Source: Brugia malayi (Eukaryota; Nematoda; Chromadorea; Rhabditida; Onchocercidae). From it: 64,000 nt of DNA. Shown in pieces: positions 23,161-37,773 of this stretch (positions within the stretch are counted from its first letter, which is position 1; every line of letters begins with the position of its first letter). The stretch is from positions 13,052,687 through 13,116,686 of the forward strand of contig NW_025062475.1 of the NCBI RefSeq assembly GCF_000002995.4, in the 5' to 3' direction. The translations under genes were made by a program, and so were the position numbers. Under the pieces are notes generated by a model that saw only the letters and a program-made list of their open reading frames with translations, ran no database searches and had not been told where the DNA came from.

Positions 23161-24160
23161 TTTAGGTAATTATTAGTGATATTAATTAGGATGACGTCAT
23201 CACGCAATATAGTAAGTTAAATTAGCGCGCAACCAAAATTGCACCACAAAAAAAAGGAGGAATGCATGATGAGTCATCGAGAGGCGATGCAAATAGCAAT
23301 CGTTCCCGTTCCCATGCAGCTGCATTGTCCTGCATGTCTGTGCATGCAGACAGCAGCATGCACCATTCTTGGAATAGATGGCAATGTCTGTGTATGTCTG
23401 TGTATGTCAGTGTGTATGTGTGTGTGTGTGTGTGTGTCTGTTCCCGCCAGTGAATTTATTTGAAATGAGCCAATAGGATGAAAGGAATGGAGAATTTAAA
23501 CCAATGAATGAGCGCAGCTCTGAGCACATCCACCCACGCACTATCACTTCCCCAAACATGGCATTCTGGCATGAAAAGAGTGCACGAAAATGAGAGGAGT
23601 AGACGAGCAGACTGCGCGGGACTGTCACGTTTGCATGTGTGTCTCTCTGTCTCTTTTTCTCTGCACAACGAAGAATGTCTGAATGTTCGTCCGGTTGGAT
23701 TATTTTGTGGTGGTGGTTGATGGTGCTGAGTGGTTGCTTGGATCATTTTTGTCTGACGTCCTTTCCCTGTTTCAATTTGTTGAATTTGCAATGGTCAAGG
23801 TGTGATCATTGGTACCGCGGTGTATTTTCTGGTACAAATAATAGATGACAAAGTGATTTTTTTTGTTTTTCTTTATATAAAATTAACAGAAATCTATCTC
23901 TGATTTTTTTTGTCTCTCAAAAAAGGTAGAAGGAAATTTTTTGTTTTAGCAGAAATATTCGAAAGTATTTTTTTTTTTTTTTTTTTGGAATTTAACTGAA
24001 ATTTCGGTCGAGGATTTTTAATGGAGATTGAATTTGTACAAAAAGTTTTCTTAGAAATGAATTATTCTTTGATTACAGTTATTGCTGAACTTTTTTTTTC
24101 TGGAAGACAAATTGTAGTGAGGACACTTTACTGAAGATGAGTCATCATTTGAATCCATTT
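23161..24160. promoter_or_regulatory. GC-richer island with CRE and AP-1-like sites
   Basis: The sequence is markedly less AT-rich than its flanks and non-repetitive apart from one TG array. It contains a perfect CRE palindrome TGACGTCA (23192-23199), a related TGACGTCC (near 23754), and two copies of the 11-bp palindrome GATGAGTCATC (23268-23278 and 24136-24146) containing TGAGTCA. Short open frames here show no recognisable protein. It lies about 3 kb upstream of the actin start, so an actin promoter or enhancer, or an unannotated noncoding first exon, are the main possibilities. Confidence 0.45.
23407..23438. repeat. (TG)n microsatellite
   Basis: TG dinucleotide run with short interruptions inside the GC-richer island. 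Confidence 0.95.
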
Positions 24161-26929
24161 AGACACTTCGACAGATTAACTTCTTGATGACCGAAGTATT
24201 CTAAATTCATTTTTCATACTTTGTACAGAAAAGGTGAAAGTGGAAGGTTATCGTCAGTGATAAATTCGTTGGCTGAAATTGAATAGCTCCTATTCAATTT
24301 TTGAAATCGAATTCAATTTCAAAAACTGACTGACATTGAAATGTGCGAGGTATCATTTTTGCAAAAAATGAGGAAATGTTTATGTAGAGAGGTCAGCGTA
24401 GGGTTAATTGTTCATAGCAAAGAATTAGGATATTATCTTAACTTTGTTTGTATGTTGCTAGTTCATAATTCACATTCCATGCTTCACATTTACTCCTCTA
24501 TCGTAGTACCACTTTTTCCAACAATATTGAGCAAACTTTCACCGAAGAATGCTGTTCTTCGCGGAAAATTAGGTTGCGTTTATCATTTTAATGTATTATG
24601 ACAAATTTTTGAAATATTTATCAGCATGGCTGTCAGAGATAGTAAACTGTTGAACGACCCAAAAACTTTCCAGTTATCAATCTTATGACATATTTCGCTT
24701 TTATTTCATCCAGTATTGATCTTATTTGGTTACAATAAAGCATTTTCAGAATAAATGAAGGATTGATATAAGTATGAATTCATTTCTTTATGAAATTGGT
24801 GTAATTTGATATCTATTCCCTATGTGACTTCATCCAATAAAACAGTTATCGATTAAATATTATGTTTAAATGAATGAATGGATGGATTTCAAATAAGAAT
24901 TTTGTTCGATGTCTTCTAATAGCATCTATAGATGCTGGCAAATAGCCATTAAGTTAAAATTAGTACATCTGGATAGTAGTGAAGAATTTCTTTTAACTAT
25001 AATATCATTTCTGTGATACAATAGTATTTGTAAGTCATAGGATTTTGAAGTCTAAAGTTTGAATTTCTAACGCACATTATTTGGTACTTTAAGGGATTTT
25101 GTATGGACGAAGCTTTTTCCTTCTATTTTATCTCATTCTTAAAAGTTGTGAGTTGGATTAATGATTATTCATGATGTCGTCATCTCTTTAGAAATCAATT
25201 CTTCTTGTTCTATTTTTTTCGAGAATTTTCTATGTACAGTAATCAGTATAGAATGCTTTTATTTATCAATTGGAATGAATTTGATGCTGAATATCTGATT
25301 CGGAATGCATGATTTTGTAATCTTTAGTTTTCTACAGTCATAGAACTTATTATTAAACACATTTTGGTTATAAAATTTTTGTCAATATTTTATTTTATCG
25401 TTATCGGTTCTAATTTCTTTTTTCTCCTTTTATCAATTTTTATAGTCTTTGTTCAGTGATGATGATGATGATGATAGATGATGATAGATGACATTGCTTG
25501 TCGCATTCTAAATTCCAATCTTATGTGTACAGTAACATATTTCTAAGCAAAAAGATGTTTTTATGATAGGATCGAATAAGATAAGCTCTGGAAGTTCTTC
25601 CTTAATGATAAAGATAAGAAGAATTATGCTGTTAGTCAGTAATGAGTTGTAATTACAAGTTATTGTTGGAGAAACTGAAGAGAGTTAATGGAATTCGTTT
25701 TTACTTCAATGGGAGGGAGGAGAGAGAGAGAGAGAGAGAGAGAGATTTGAGGCTAGTGATTGGTATCCTGTAATCATGACATTGTATTGAGTATGCTATA
25801 GTATATTTCATTACTGTGATAGCGCAAAATTTAATTCAATTTGAAGTTTAAATTCATTTTGATAATGAAACTAATGTGTGTGTGTGTGTGTGTATATGAG
25901 TGCAATGTGCATTTATTATTTGGGATAAATTCTTATGGTATGCCAACAATTTATGTAATTCTTTCGTACTGTCATTCTCTCTTCCTTCCTTTTCAACTCT
26001 CTTTTTGTCTTGGTTCCGTAAATATACATCATGTAATTTCTTTCACCTGATAATATACATTTTTTTTTTGGATTGGAAAGCTCAAAAGGAGTTAAAAATT
26101 TAAAGACTGGAGTATTTGAGAGTTTCTGGGATGAGTGTTATGTATGTATAACAATGATTCCATGGTTTTAGAATTGGCACATATGAGATTAAGGAATGTA
26201 ATTTGGTCTTTTGTCGGAGGAATAATTTCCTGAATTATATAAGGAGGAGAAATAATAGTAGGAGAAGGAGGAAGAATTTGATTGTGGTGTAGATGGGAAG
26301 CCAGTCATGAATGCTTTCTCAAACATGATCATTGTCTTCTCTTTTCATTATTTTCAGTCGCATTTATTTAGGAATGGGAGGGGAGGTGTAGGGTAGGTAG
26401 ATAAGTGATGATGGTTATGTTTGCCATTGATTGTTCGAACATTAAATGGTCATTGTATACTGGATGGACTAGAATGACATTTTCGTTTTCATTGATTGTG
26501 AGGAAAATGTCACTGGTCAAATACTGGTTTTTTTTTTTCACTATTAAAGTGTTAGCTAGATAGTTTATAAATAGAGCTTCTTACGTATTCGTTCCCTATT
26601 CCATTTCTTTAGAATAAGCATTATGGGATTATAGAGAGAAAAGAAAGGAAAAGGACTTTTCATACACCATTTGTGGCGGCTACTTTTTGATTCCATCTCT
26701 TTCCTCTGTTTCTTTTCTTCCAGACACATATGCTGAAATAATATATTCGTAATTCTGGATCGTTTCTTTTCATACTTTCACTTCATCTTCTTGAATTGTT
26801 TGAATTATTCTTCTATATAATTATCCCTTGTAATGTTATTATATCTTTTAGTATTATTTATCATTCTTTGAACAGACGTAACACCTAGCTGTGACAGGTT
26901 TGCATGGCATTATAGTTTGATGATTTCTC
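24161..26929. other. non-coding region upstream of actin
   Basis: Mixed-complexity DNA without a supportable gene. It holds a perfect 11-bp hairpin (24276-24300, 3-nt loop), GAT-rich triplets near 25457, a GA array at 25711-25745, a TG array near 25877, and a purine-rich GGAGGAG-type stretch at 26215-26275. It may include the actin promoter and a 5' UTR intron; the sequence does not show where transcription starts. Confidence 0.5.
25711..25745. repeat. (GA)n microsatellite
   Basis: A GGGAGGGAGG lead-in followed by a pure AG run. Confidence 0.95.
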
Positions 26930-26935
26930 TTGCAG
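26930..26935 (+). other. probable actin 5' splice-leader acceptor
   Basis: GATTTCTCTTGCAG ends at 26935, 78 nt before the actin start, with no upstream ATG between. A second possible acceptor at 26875 (TTTGAACAG) would leave two short upstream ORFs in the leader, so the nearer site is preferred. Confidence 0.45.
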
Positions 26936-27010
26936 CAAATATCTCGTAATAGAGGTTTGTGCCGTGACAGTGCATATCACGATATCGGTAGTATAAAAAT
27001 ATAGGAATAA

Positions 27011-28670
<1,660 letters not shown>

Positions 28671-30221
28671 ACTGTTGCTACTATTGCTGCCCCTGCTATT
28701 TTCCATCTCTTTTAAACCTCCCAGAAAAGCTATAGCAGCAAATGCAGCAAAAATATTAAGTTAAACTGTCCTTTTACTCGGCCGCACATCCCTTCCACTT
28801 ATTAATATATCAACCCATTTTACTATACTAGTTTCTTTTGTTTCTGCGATTAAAAATCGGAGTTATATTACAAAATTCTGGACCTGAATTATTTCCCGTC
28901 TTTTTTTTTTTTGTTTTTTTTTTTCTTTTATTAGACTTCCTACTGATGTCTTTTGACTATTCTCTTATATAGACATGGAAATATCGTTCGAGCTTAATGA
29001 AAAATTTCCACTCACATTCCCACAAAGGATATTTGGCTCTTCCATTTCCTTTTTATATCTGTTTTCTCAAGGAAAATAACATTCCTGAACTTCATGTTCA
29101 TCTTTTTGCTGCGTTCTTTTTGAAGGGTAACGACGGATTATACTCCTATTGAAAGGACTGTAAGATTTTGAAATAATTTGAATTTCTTCAGATTTAGTTT
29201 TCCTGTGACGGAATAAAGAATGCCCTCCCTCCACTTATCCACATATTTTTATCTTCATCCATCCACCTGTCCTCGTCAATTTTTTCCTATTTTTTCTCTT
29301 TTTCTCCATTCCTCGTTCCTAAAAAGTGTTTGGTTTTTGTTGTTTCTTTTTAAGCTAAGAATTTTTGGGCATATTCGCTCGTTGATGTTTCTTCATTTTA
29401 TTCTCTTTTTGTCGTTATCATTTATTATAATCGACATATTTTTTTTCCTCTTTTTTGTTTCCTTGAAAATAATATGTAATAAAACGTTTTGAAGGTTTTT
29501 TCTTTTTCGTAAAATTCATTTATCCGTTGGCTGTAACAAAGCGTTTTTTAACGTCTTAGGTGGTCAGAAAAATGACATTTTTTTTTTTTTTTTTTTGGAA
29601 CTATGTGTTAACATATTGAAATGAAGAAGTGTATGGTCGTAAAATCATATGAAATGTGTTAATTACCACCAAAGATGAGTGATTTCATCATTTCGACACG
29701 GAAAAGGGATGGAGTTGAAAGATTTATTGGAAGTGTAGAAATGAGCTTAAAATTTGCACAAGGAGAGGGCGAGAATCTGAAAAGGAAGTAATAGTAATGT
29801 TTTTGGGAATGAACACTGACTGTTCCTACCACAATGCGAAGGGACGTGTTCGGAGTTGTTAGAGACGTGTTGGTATGTGGTGAAGATTTTAAAGTATTCA
29901 GAGAGTGATTAGAGGCGCACTTTGTATGACAAATGCGCTTCTTTCAAACTTGAATTTTTCGGTGGATTCAAAGCTAAGCCTGTTGAAATTATAACTAAGG
30001 CAGTGGTACACTGTGAAACTTTCGTTCCATTGAAATTGGATTGAAATTTCAAATATGCAAATTGTGTGTCTGGTAATTTGTGTTGATTGTAAGATTGATT
30101 CAGCACAATCTAATTAATTTTTGCGATTTTACTGCAATGTTTAATCTCGAAATGAATTTAATTTATGCTGGATAGTAATTGTTAAAAGATTTGCAGGGTG
30201 ATTTCTGATTTGATTTCACAG
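28671..30221. other. actin 3' UTR and intergenic region
   Basis: AATAAA signals at 29212-29217 and 29478-29483 are candidates for actin polyadenylation. The remainder has long T-runs and no supportable gene. An acceptor (TGATTTCACAG) ends at 30221, just before the next gene. Confidence 0.55.
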
Positions 30222-30251
30222 AAAATTAGAAATAGTTATCGTGTTGCTAAA

Positions 30252-33200
30252 ATGTGTGCTAATCCAGCAGAGTCTTCCATTCGAGAATATTTGAGCAAAC
30301 GAAAACGTCGAACGAATGATAGTCAGCAGTGTACAGCTAATCAAAAATATTTAACTCGATCAACTGGTGAATATTCTGTCAAAAATTTATTTCATGAACT
30401 TTTATAAATATTTTGTAAAGTTATTTCATTTCATAAATTTCAACCATTCTATAAATTACTGTTGAAAAATAGATTAAGTATGGCTCAAATTAATAAGTAT
30501 GTATTAAAAATAAGGAAGTATAATTACTCTGAATACTATCTTAAGTTAATGGATAATTAAAGCATAAGAATAGCTCATTATTTCTGAAATTTGCTAATAC
30601 ATTCGGAAAATTTGCAAATTTTTGGATGAATTTTTTTTGCCCTAATTTATGCTATATTATGAATAGATAATGGTGGATTATCGTCTAAAAGGCTTTCGCT
30701 AAAGTTAAATAATCAGTCGCTCAATTATACGGATTTATTAATTTGTGGATATATGATTAAGTTACCACCAAATATACAACCGTATGCTACGCAGCGAACA
30801 ATGATTGCAAAAATTCTTATCTCTTTAAAGAATAAACTTAATGCGCTGATTGAAAGCCCAACAGGAAGTGGTTGGTTTATTAGTTAAAATTTTGATTTGA
30901 AGAATTTTTCAAACTTCGAGTTTTTTATATGATGTTGTAAACTGCTGAAAACAAACTTAAGTGGAGAATAATACAATAATTCCTGTATAAAGTAATTGCA
31001 GTATAAAATTTCCACTGATTCAGCATTTGTTATATTTTAAGTTTTTTCAAATTATTGTGTTTAATTTTTTTTTTTCACTGTTTACAGCATTTTCAACCAG
31101 AAAGAAATTTAAATGATTTAGGTAAAACACTTGGACTTCTGTCAGCAAGTTGTGCTTGGCTTGAAAGATACAAAAAGGAACGAACGCAATCACGTGATGA
31201 ATGCAAAGCATGTCATAATGGTAGTGGTAATGGACATTCTGGTAATAAAACTTTAGATCAAAGCACATTATTTGGAGAATTAAATGGTGTTGATTTAAGC
31301 GATAACAATAGTAAAGGTATGAATACAGCCGAATGTTCATGTGATACTCAATCATTTTCTACAAGTAAGTCATTTTTACCAATTGTTGGGAGATAATATT
31401 TTAATGTAGATTTAAAACTAGTAATGATCTCTTTAATGTAAATTAGAATTAATGAAAGATAATTCTTTTCATTCAGAAATAACCAACAACTGTTGTGTGG
31501 CAGATATTGATGTACTTGACAGTATGAAAGTTAAATTATAAATAACTACTGAAAAACCATGTGCAAGTATTACCTGATTTAAACCTCTAATATATTACAA
31601 TTGACGGAATGTTTTAGATGTTTGAGAGGAGGAACAGTTACTTCATTATGCATACATTTTTTGTTGCAGGTGAAGTGTTATATTTCTTTTTTTTTTTTTT
31701 TTTCAGTAGAAGATGAATTTGAGAATGATTTTCGCTCAGTTGCAAGCTCGCCAGTTGTTTCAAATAAAGTGAGCTATCTGTTTATAAATTACTTTACGAA
31801 AAATTAATAATTGTTGCGTTTATTATATGAAATACATTAGAATTAATTCTAATATGTGATTTTCTATTATTTAATATAACGTATTCTAATGTTTAATATA
31901 ATCGTATAATTCTAATATTTAAAATAATATAAATTTATAGTTGGAAGGAGCTACCTTACTGGATGATAGTAAATTGTCGACGAAAGATGTGACGGAGGAA
32001 AGCCACACTTGTTTACCGTAAGATTATGTTAAGAATATTTCTTCCATTCATGTTTTAGAATTTCTAATCGTTACTTTGTATTGAACGATTGACCATTGCA
32101 TTAATGAACAATGAGCTAAGCGTAGTGAATTTAATACGATAACTTTCATGATCTTTCCGCTAAGTATACATATTCCGAAATACTTATTGCTTATTTCAGA
32201 CGTGTAACAATATACTATGGAACGCGAACACATAAACAAATTAGCCAAGTGGTAAAAGAATTTTCACGCTTGCCATATAGTCAAGATGGAGTCATTAAGT
32301 AATGTTTTATTGATATTGTGTAATACAACTTAACGTAATTTCACTTATACAAATTTCACTTTCTATTGTTTGCAGCGCCTTTATTAGTATTTTGATTTAT
32401 CTCACTGGATTCAACAAGAAATTTAAATTAGAACTTAACAGAACAAGATATAAAATGATAAATAGCGTCATTAGAGTATCTTTACAATTGAGCACGTCGT
32501 TAAGAATAGGCAAAAATTCTTTTGACATTTTTTTCCAATTAAGGAAATTTCTAGAGACATGTTCTACACAGACAGTCATCCAATTTCGAACAGTCTGAAT
32601 TCATCCTTCAAAAATCGAATTGTTATAGAAATGGAATCAGTGATAATCTTGTCTTGTTCTTTAAAGGACCATTTAACTTTTAATGATATGAAATAAATAC
32701 TGCTAACAATAGGCTCACTCTCATTTATTATTAATTTTGTCAATCAAAAATAATTTCATTTTTAAAATAAGGGTGATTTTTTGCAGACATACAATACTGG
32801 CAAGTCGTGAATATATGTGTATCAATCCAGCAATACAAGTTAATGATGATATCAATAGTAAATGTAAAGAATTCATATCTTCGGATGGGGTAATTTAAAA
32901 TTTTGCTTTAATTTATACAGCTAGACAAATGTTGCTACATATCTAAATTTGCACAGTATTCTCACATTATTTTAAGCGATTCTTAAATTTAAAATCAGAT
33001 TTGATTAGATTGGTTGTTCATACAAAAATGCAATGCGTGGGAAATATGAAAAACCGGGCGCAATACGACGTTTAATAGCACAAACTACTCGAAAAGTGAA
33101 TTATGTCTGGGATGTAGAAGATCTTGTTGAAGCACTAAAATGTTCCACACCATCACTTTGTCCCTATTTCTCAACTGCTCGAGTGCTTATCGATGATGCT

Positions 33201-36200
33201 GATATTATTTTTTGTCCATTCTCTTATTTAATTGGTATGTATCCTTTATGATATTTATGCTTGTGTAAGACTTGACATGTTGAAGTTTTGAGAAATTAAT
33301 AGAGAATACTCTAATTTTCTCTAGTCTTATCATTAATAAAGTGATATATTACCCAATAAAATTTTTGTAGATCCTATCGTTCGTACGAATTCTGGTTTAA
33401 GCCTAAAAAACACAATAGTTATTCTTGATGAAGCGCATAACGTGGAAGATGTTTGTCGTGAAGCCGTTAGTTTTACATTCATGGAGCGTGAACTGGTTGG
33501 TGCAGCTGCAGATTTATATGAGAAAGGTTAGAAAATTTATAGCCTAAGAAATATTTGTTGTTTGTTATCTTCTTTGGGACTTAAGGTTTTTTTTTATTGC
33601 AGTGGAAAATCTTTTCAGCAACAGAACTTGAAAAAGAACTTGCAAAAGTGGATGCTAAAATTGTTGCGGAAGAAGGATTGATTGAAACACAAGACAACAG
33701 GGCGGGAAGATATAAGGAGTGTTTGGAAATATTGAAGGGCCATTTTAAAACAGTTGGTGTTGAATCAAATTAGATCGATTATGATGACTTTCCCGGAAAC
33801 ACTTTGTTTTTGTAGAAAGCTAAAATAGTGATATTTTCATAGTTATTTTATAAAAAGGATATATAAATAATATTGTATAACTTTTTCAGGTAATTAGTTT
33901 CTTAAATAAGATATTGGATTGGTTTGTGAATGTATCATCAAATGCTCTTCAATCGGCACCGATGAAAAATGATCGACTTACCTATACTTTTAACTGGGAG
34001 AAGCTTTTCACAACGTTTGCGAATAATGATTTGAATATATTTGACAAAACCGGCAAAGGGACTGCTTATTCAGGTCTACTGGTAAGATGTCGTTTCAAAA
34101 AACTGATATTATCAGCCTATTGTGAAGTTTTTAAAAATAGGATTCTACATCGCTTTTTTGAATGCTTAAGGATTTGACTTCAGATAATTCTATAGGTGAT
34201 TCCTAGAATTGACAGTTTGGAAGAATTCGTATTGATTTTGTTTTCGGAGTTTATTTATGAAAAACACTGATTTGTGGATTAATTTTTGATTCCTACTTTG
34301 TATTATATTATTCGAATTTAGCCTTAGTAAGCACTGCTATACATAGCTTGGCTACTACATAACAACTGTTGTTTTAAGGCGTAAAAAGAAAAAGTTTTTT
34401 TATGAAAAGGCGAATCTAGAACTTATATAGATCAGTGTTACTTTAGTATTACTCGTCAATATCAATAAAAAGTGGTTTAAAGTTAACTGTTTTCTTCAGG
34501 AAGCATTTATATCTATTACCGATACGGGTAATGAAAATGATGAGTTTCAATCCTACTTAAAGTATTACAAGCCATTTGCTTCAACAGCTGTTTGTGTGGA
34601 AAAATTTCTATATTTTTTTAAAGCATATTTTCGGGATGACAATCGTACTGCATATAAGTAAGTTCTTAATCAAAAATTATTGATAATAATGTTGCGAAAT
34701 AGTTTCAATGTCTTTACAATTCTTTTTGTGCTAAAATATTGTCGAAAATGATTTTTACATTAATTTTTTGCAGATTATTTGTATGTATTGATAAGCCATT
34801 TGTTCCATATGCGCAATCAAATCTTTTCGATATTACTAAGAATTCATCAGATAGCGTTTGTTTGATTTGCTAATTTCTTTTTTTTTTTTTTTGCGTATGA
34901 ATTGAAAATATAGGAAAAGATAGGTAGTGTGCGCTACATATGCGGTTTAAGGAATGAACGTTTTGTATGCTGAATAGTATTTTGAAACAAAAGTGTTGCT
35001 TATTAATTGAATATGGCAGTTGTGTGCTCAAAATGGATTTGCATTTAGAACAATCAAATACAGTTATCTAAATTTCAGGTCGATATTTTAGATATGAGTT
35101 CATATGAGAAAGAAAAGGAAGTATGGTTAGATTCAAAAACACGTCTGAAAGGATATCGCGAAGTGAAATATGGCTATCGTGTTGCTATCAGTTTTTGGTG
35201 TATGCGTCCGTCACTGGTTAGAATTATGATGATATGCTCGTTTTCTGAAATAATTATATGATTAAAAAAACTGAATTATAATTTGTTTAGTCCTAGAATT
35301 TTGATTTTTTTTTTTCTCATCGAACACTTTTTTTGTTGGATTTAGAATATCAAGATTGTCCCCATCATTTAATATCAAGTCATCACATAGTTTCGGCATT
35401 ATGCTAATCCACTGTAATTGCCACTGAGCGCAGTTGTCAAACTTTATGATTAAGAGAATCTACACTGATTTAAAAAAGCTGATATAGTTTAATATTTTAG
35501 GCATATATAGATGCATTCAAAGGATGTCGCAGTGTTATTTTAGCTTCTGGCACACTCTCTCCGACGGATACTTTTCGTACCGAACTTGGTACTACTTTTC
35601 AACAAGAAATGGAAGGAAATCAAATTATACCGGATGAGCAGATTTTCGCTGCAGTTATTCCATCCGTAAGTTTTATTTCAGTCTTTATAACGTCCTTGTT
35701 TTGAAAAAAAAGGAAAAAAAAAAGAAAAAAAAAAGCACTAATTGAATTAGTAATAGAAACAGCGTTTTTCTAAGTGTTTCAGGGACCAAGTGGTGAAAAA
35801 TTGTGTGGAACTTATAGAATTATCAATCGAGATGATCGATTTATACGAGAAATTTCATTGATTCTTAGGTGTACATTTGTTTATTATAGTTGCACAAAGT
35901 TATTCTAATTTATTTTATACTTGCAGAAAGTTATTCTACTGTATTTTATAGTTTTAAGAAGATAGGACAAATTTCCAAACTTTTTGAAATGTTTGTTCAT
36001 TGGTTTCAAATACTATCATATTATTCTTTTTTCATTTTTTATTAGTTAGGTTGCAATTACTCTTTTTTTACTTATTTAGTGAAAAGATATATCGCATCTT
36101 TTTTTTCAGTCACGTGTGTAAAATAATACCAAAAGGTGTGTTATGTTTTTTTTCAAGTTATCGTGTCTTGGATCAGATTTATGAATATATGGAAACAACG

Positions 36201-37773
36201 GGTATTTTAAGGCAGATACAAAATGTCAAGGTAGTTATCATAATTTTAATATCTCTACATTGATCATTTTTTATTATTGTCAAGCACAATCTTTATTGGA
36301 TCCTGTAACCAAAGCTATGTAATCTTTCTATCAAAATGTTAGATTTTTGTAAGATTAGAAATTGAGCGACACAGTTGTACCTCATCTTCCTTATCAGTTC
36401 TTTAAATCACAATCATTAGTTATCATTACTGTTTCATCTCTTTGTCTTTTGTGATAACTATTTCCATAAATATCAGATAGTCAAAAAATGGATGGATAGA
36501 TAATCTGTCAACAATTAATTTTGTTATTTTCAGCTTGTTTTGAAAGAACCACGTCGTTCATCACTAATGAATACTGTTATGATGCAATATGAAAGGGCGA
36601 TTGTTAATTCTTTAGATATCGGACCACAGTGCACTGGCGCATTGTTGATGGCAGTTTTTAGGGGAAAGGTAGTTATTTAAAATTCTTGGAATTTTGATAC
36701 TTAGTATAAAGCTTTTTACCCTCTCAATTCTCGTATTTTAAGTCTTTCTTAAACTTTTTTTTTTTTTTTTTTTTCATACTGATTGCTTTCTAACAAACGT
36801 ATTTTAAGTAATCGTTATAGTTCTTTTTTTCTTCATTTACTATTGTTTACTTAAATGAAAATGGCGATTTCTGCAAAATAAGTATATTTTATGTTTTCAT
36901 TGGCTTTTTACCTTAATTCTTGTAATAGATATCGGAAGGTATTGATTTCACTGATGATAGAGCTCGTTGCGTGGTGACCGTTGGTATACCATTTCCCAGT
37001 GCTGTGGATGAACAAGTAAGTTTGATAACTTAAAAGTAATAAGTATTCGTTTTTCAATTTTTACTTTTTTTAATGTGACTATTTTTGATCATAATTATAT
37101 TTCAGGTTATTGAAAAGAAAAAATATAACGATGATTATTGCACGAAATTACAACTCTTATCGGGTGATGAATGGTATACGATGCAAGCATATCGAGCTCT
37201 CAATCAAGCTTTGGGAAGGTAAATTGAAATTTTTCATCAGATTTGTGTAATAATTTAATTTGTTATATTATATCTTGTAATCATCTTTGCTAGTCAAAAA
37301 ATTGTATTTTTAGGAAATTATTTCTGAACAAAGATAATATAACTTTTTAATTTGTATTCGAAATTATTTGAATACAGTTAAGATTGTTGGAACTTTGGTA
37401 GTAATATTAAATGACTTTTTACTTTTCCACTTTCATTATAAAAAAAAAAAAAAAGTGATATATTTGTAACTTGTAATGATAGCTTGTAATGCTATTCTTG
37501 TTTTGGTAAAATGTATGAAAATTCAGGCTAGATTCATCAGATTTATATCAATTTTTCTTCTAGATATTTATTATTTACAGATGTTTACGGCATCGTTCCG
37601 ATTGGGGATCGATTTTGATGCTTGACGAACGACTATTGCAAACACAAGCAAATCCAAATGCTAAAAAGATTTCTCGATGGATACGTAAACAGTTGAGACC
37701 GTTGACAAATTACGAGCATTTTCTTAACGAATTAGCCAATTTTGTTAACAAAATGGAACTTAAAAATTCTTAG
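30252..37773 (+). CDS. dog-1: FANCJ/BRIP1 (DOG-1) iron-sulfur DNA helicase
   Basis: XPD-family 5'-3' DNA helicase acting in interstrand crosslink repair and G-quadruplex unwinding; its C. elegans orthologue DOG-1 protects G-tracts. Exons (22): 30252-30366, 30667-30870, 31122-31364, 31477-31521, 31707-31768, 31941-32017, 32200-32298, 32787-32889, 33009-33234, 33371-33526, 33619-33752, 33890-34081, 34500-34657, 34774-34855, 35079-35216, 35501-35665, 35783-35868, 36110-36230, 36534-36668, 36929-37015, 37106-37218, 37581-37773; 977 aa. Motifs: Q-motif QPYATQ; Walker A ESPTGSGKT (101-109); GTRTHKQI (256-263); Fe-S cysteines C293, C308, C319 and C367, spaced much like human FANCJ; DEAH (411-414); SGTLSP; SEGIDF; and motif VI QALGRCLRHR (from 910). 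The human BRCA1-binding tail is absent. The [11 protein letters not shown] block and [12 protein letters not shown] region fit FANCJ better than DDX11 or RTEL1. The small exons 4 and 5 are least certain. Start: ATG 31 nt after an acceptor. Confidence 0.94.

Noticed and set aside
23239..23848. Overlapping short open frames in the GC-richer island
   Set aside because: Open frames exist on both strands simply because stop codons are rarer in G+C-richer DNA. None has recognisable domains or matching splice sites, and one runs through the TG microsatellite.
24341..24601. 86-codon open frame upstream of actin
   Set aside because: No domain, no acceptor before the ATG and no codon bias; likely chance.
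31055..31121. FANCJ exon 3 starting further upstream
   Set aside because: A cleaner acceptor (TTTACAG at 31087) exists, but using it breaks the Walker A sequence; only the site ending at 31121 gives SGKTLGLL in phase.
33600..33618. FANCJ exon 11 starting at TATTGCAG (33602)
   Set aside because: It leads to an in-frame stop after nine codons; the second acceptor (CTTTTCAG at 33618) restores the frame.
30252..37773. DDX11/CHL1 or RTEL1 identity
   Set aside because: The [20 protein letters not shown] and [14 protein letters not shown] blocks and Fe-S cysteine spacing match FANCJ more closely than either alternative.
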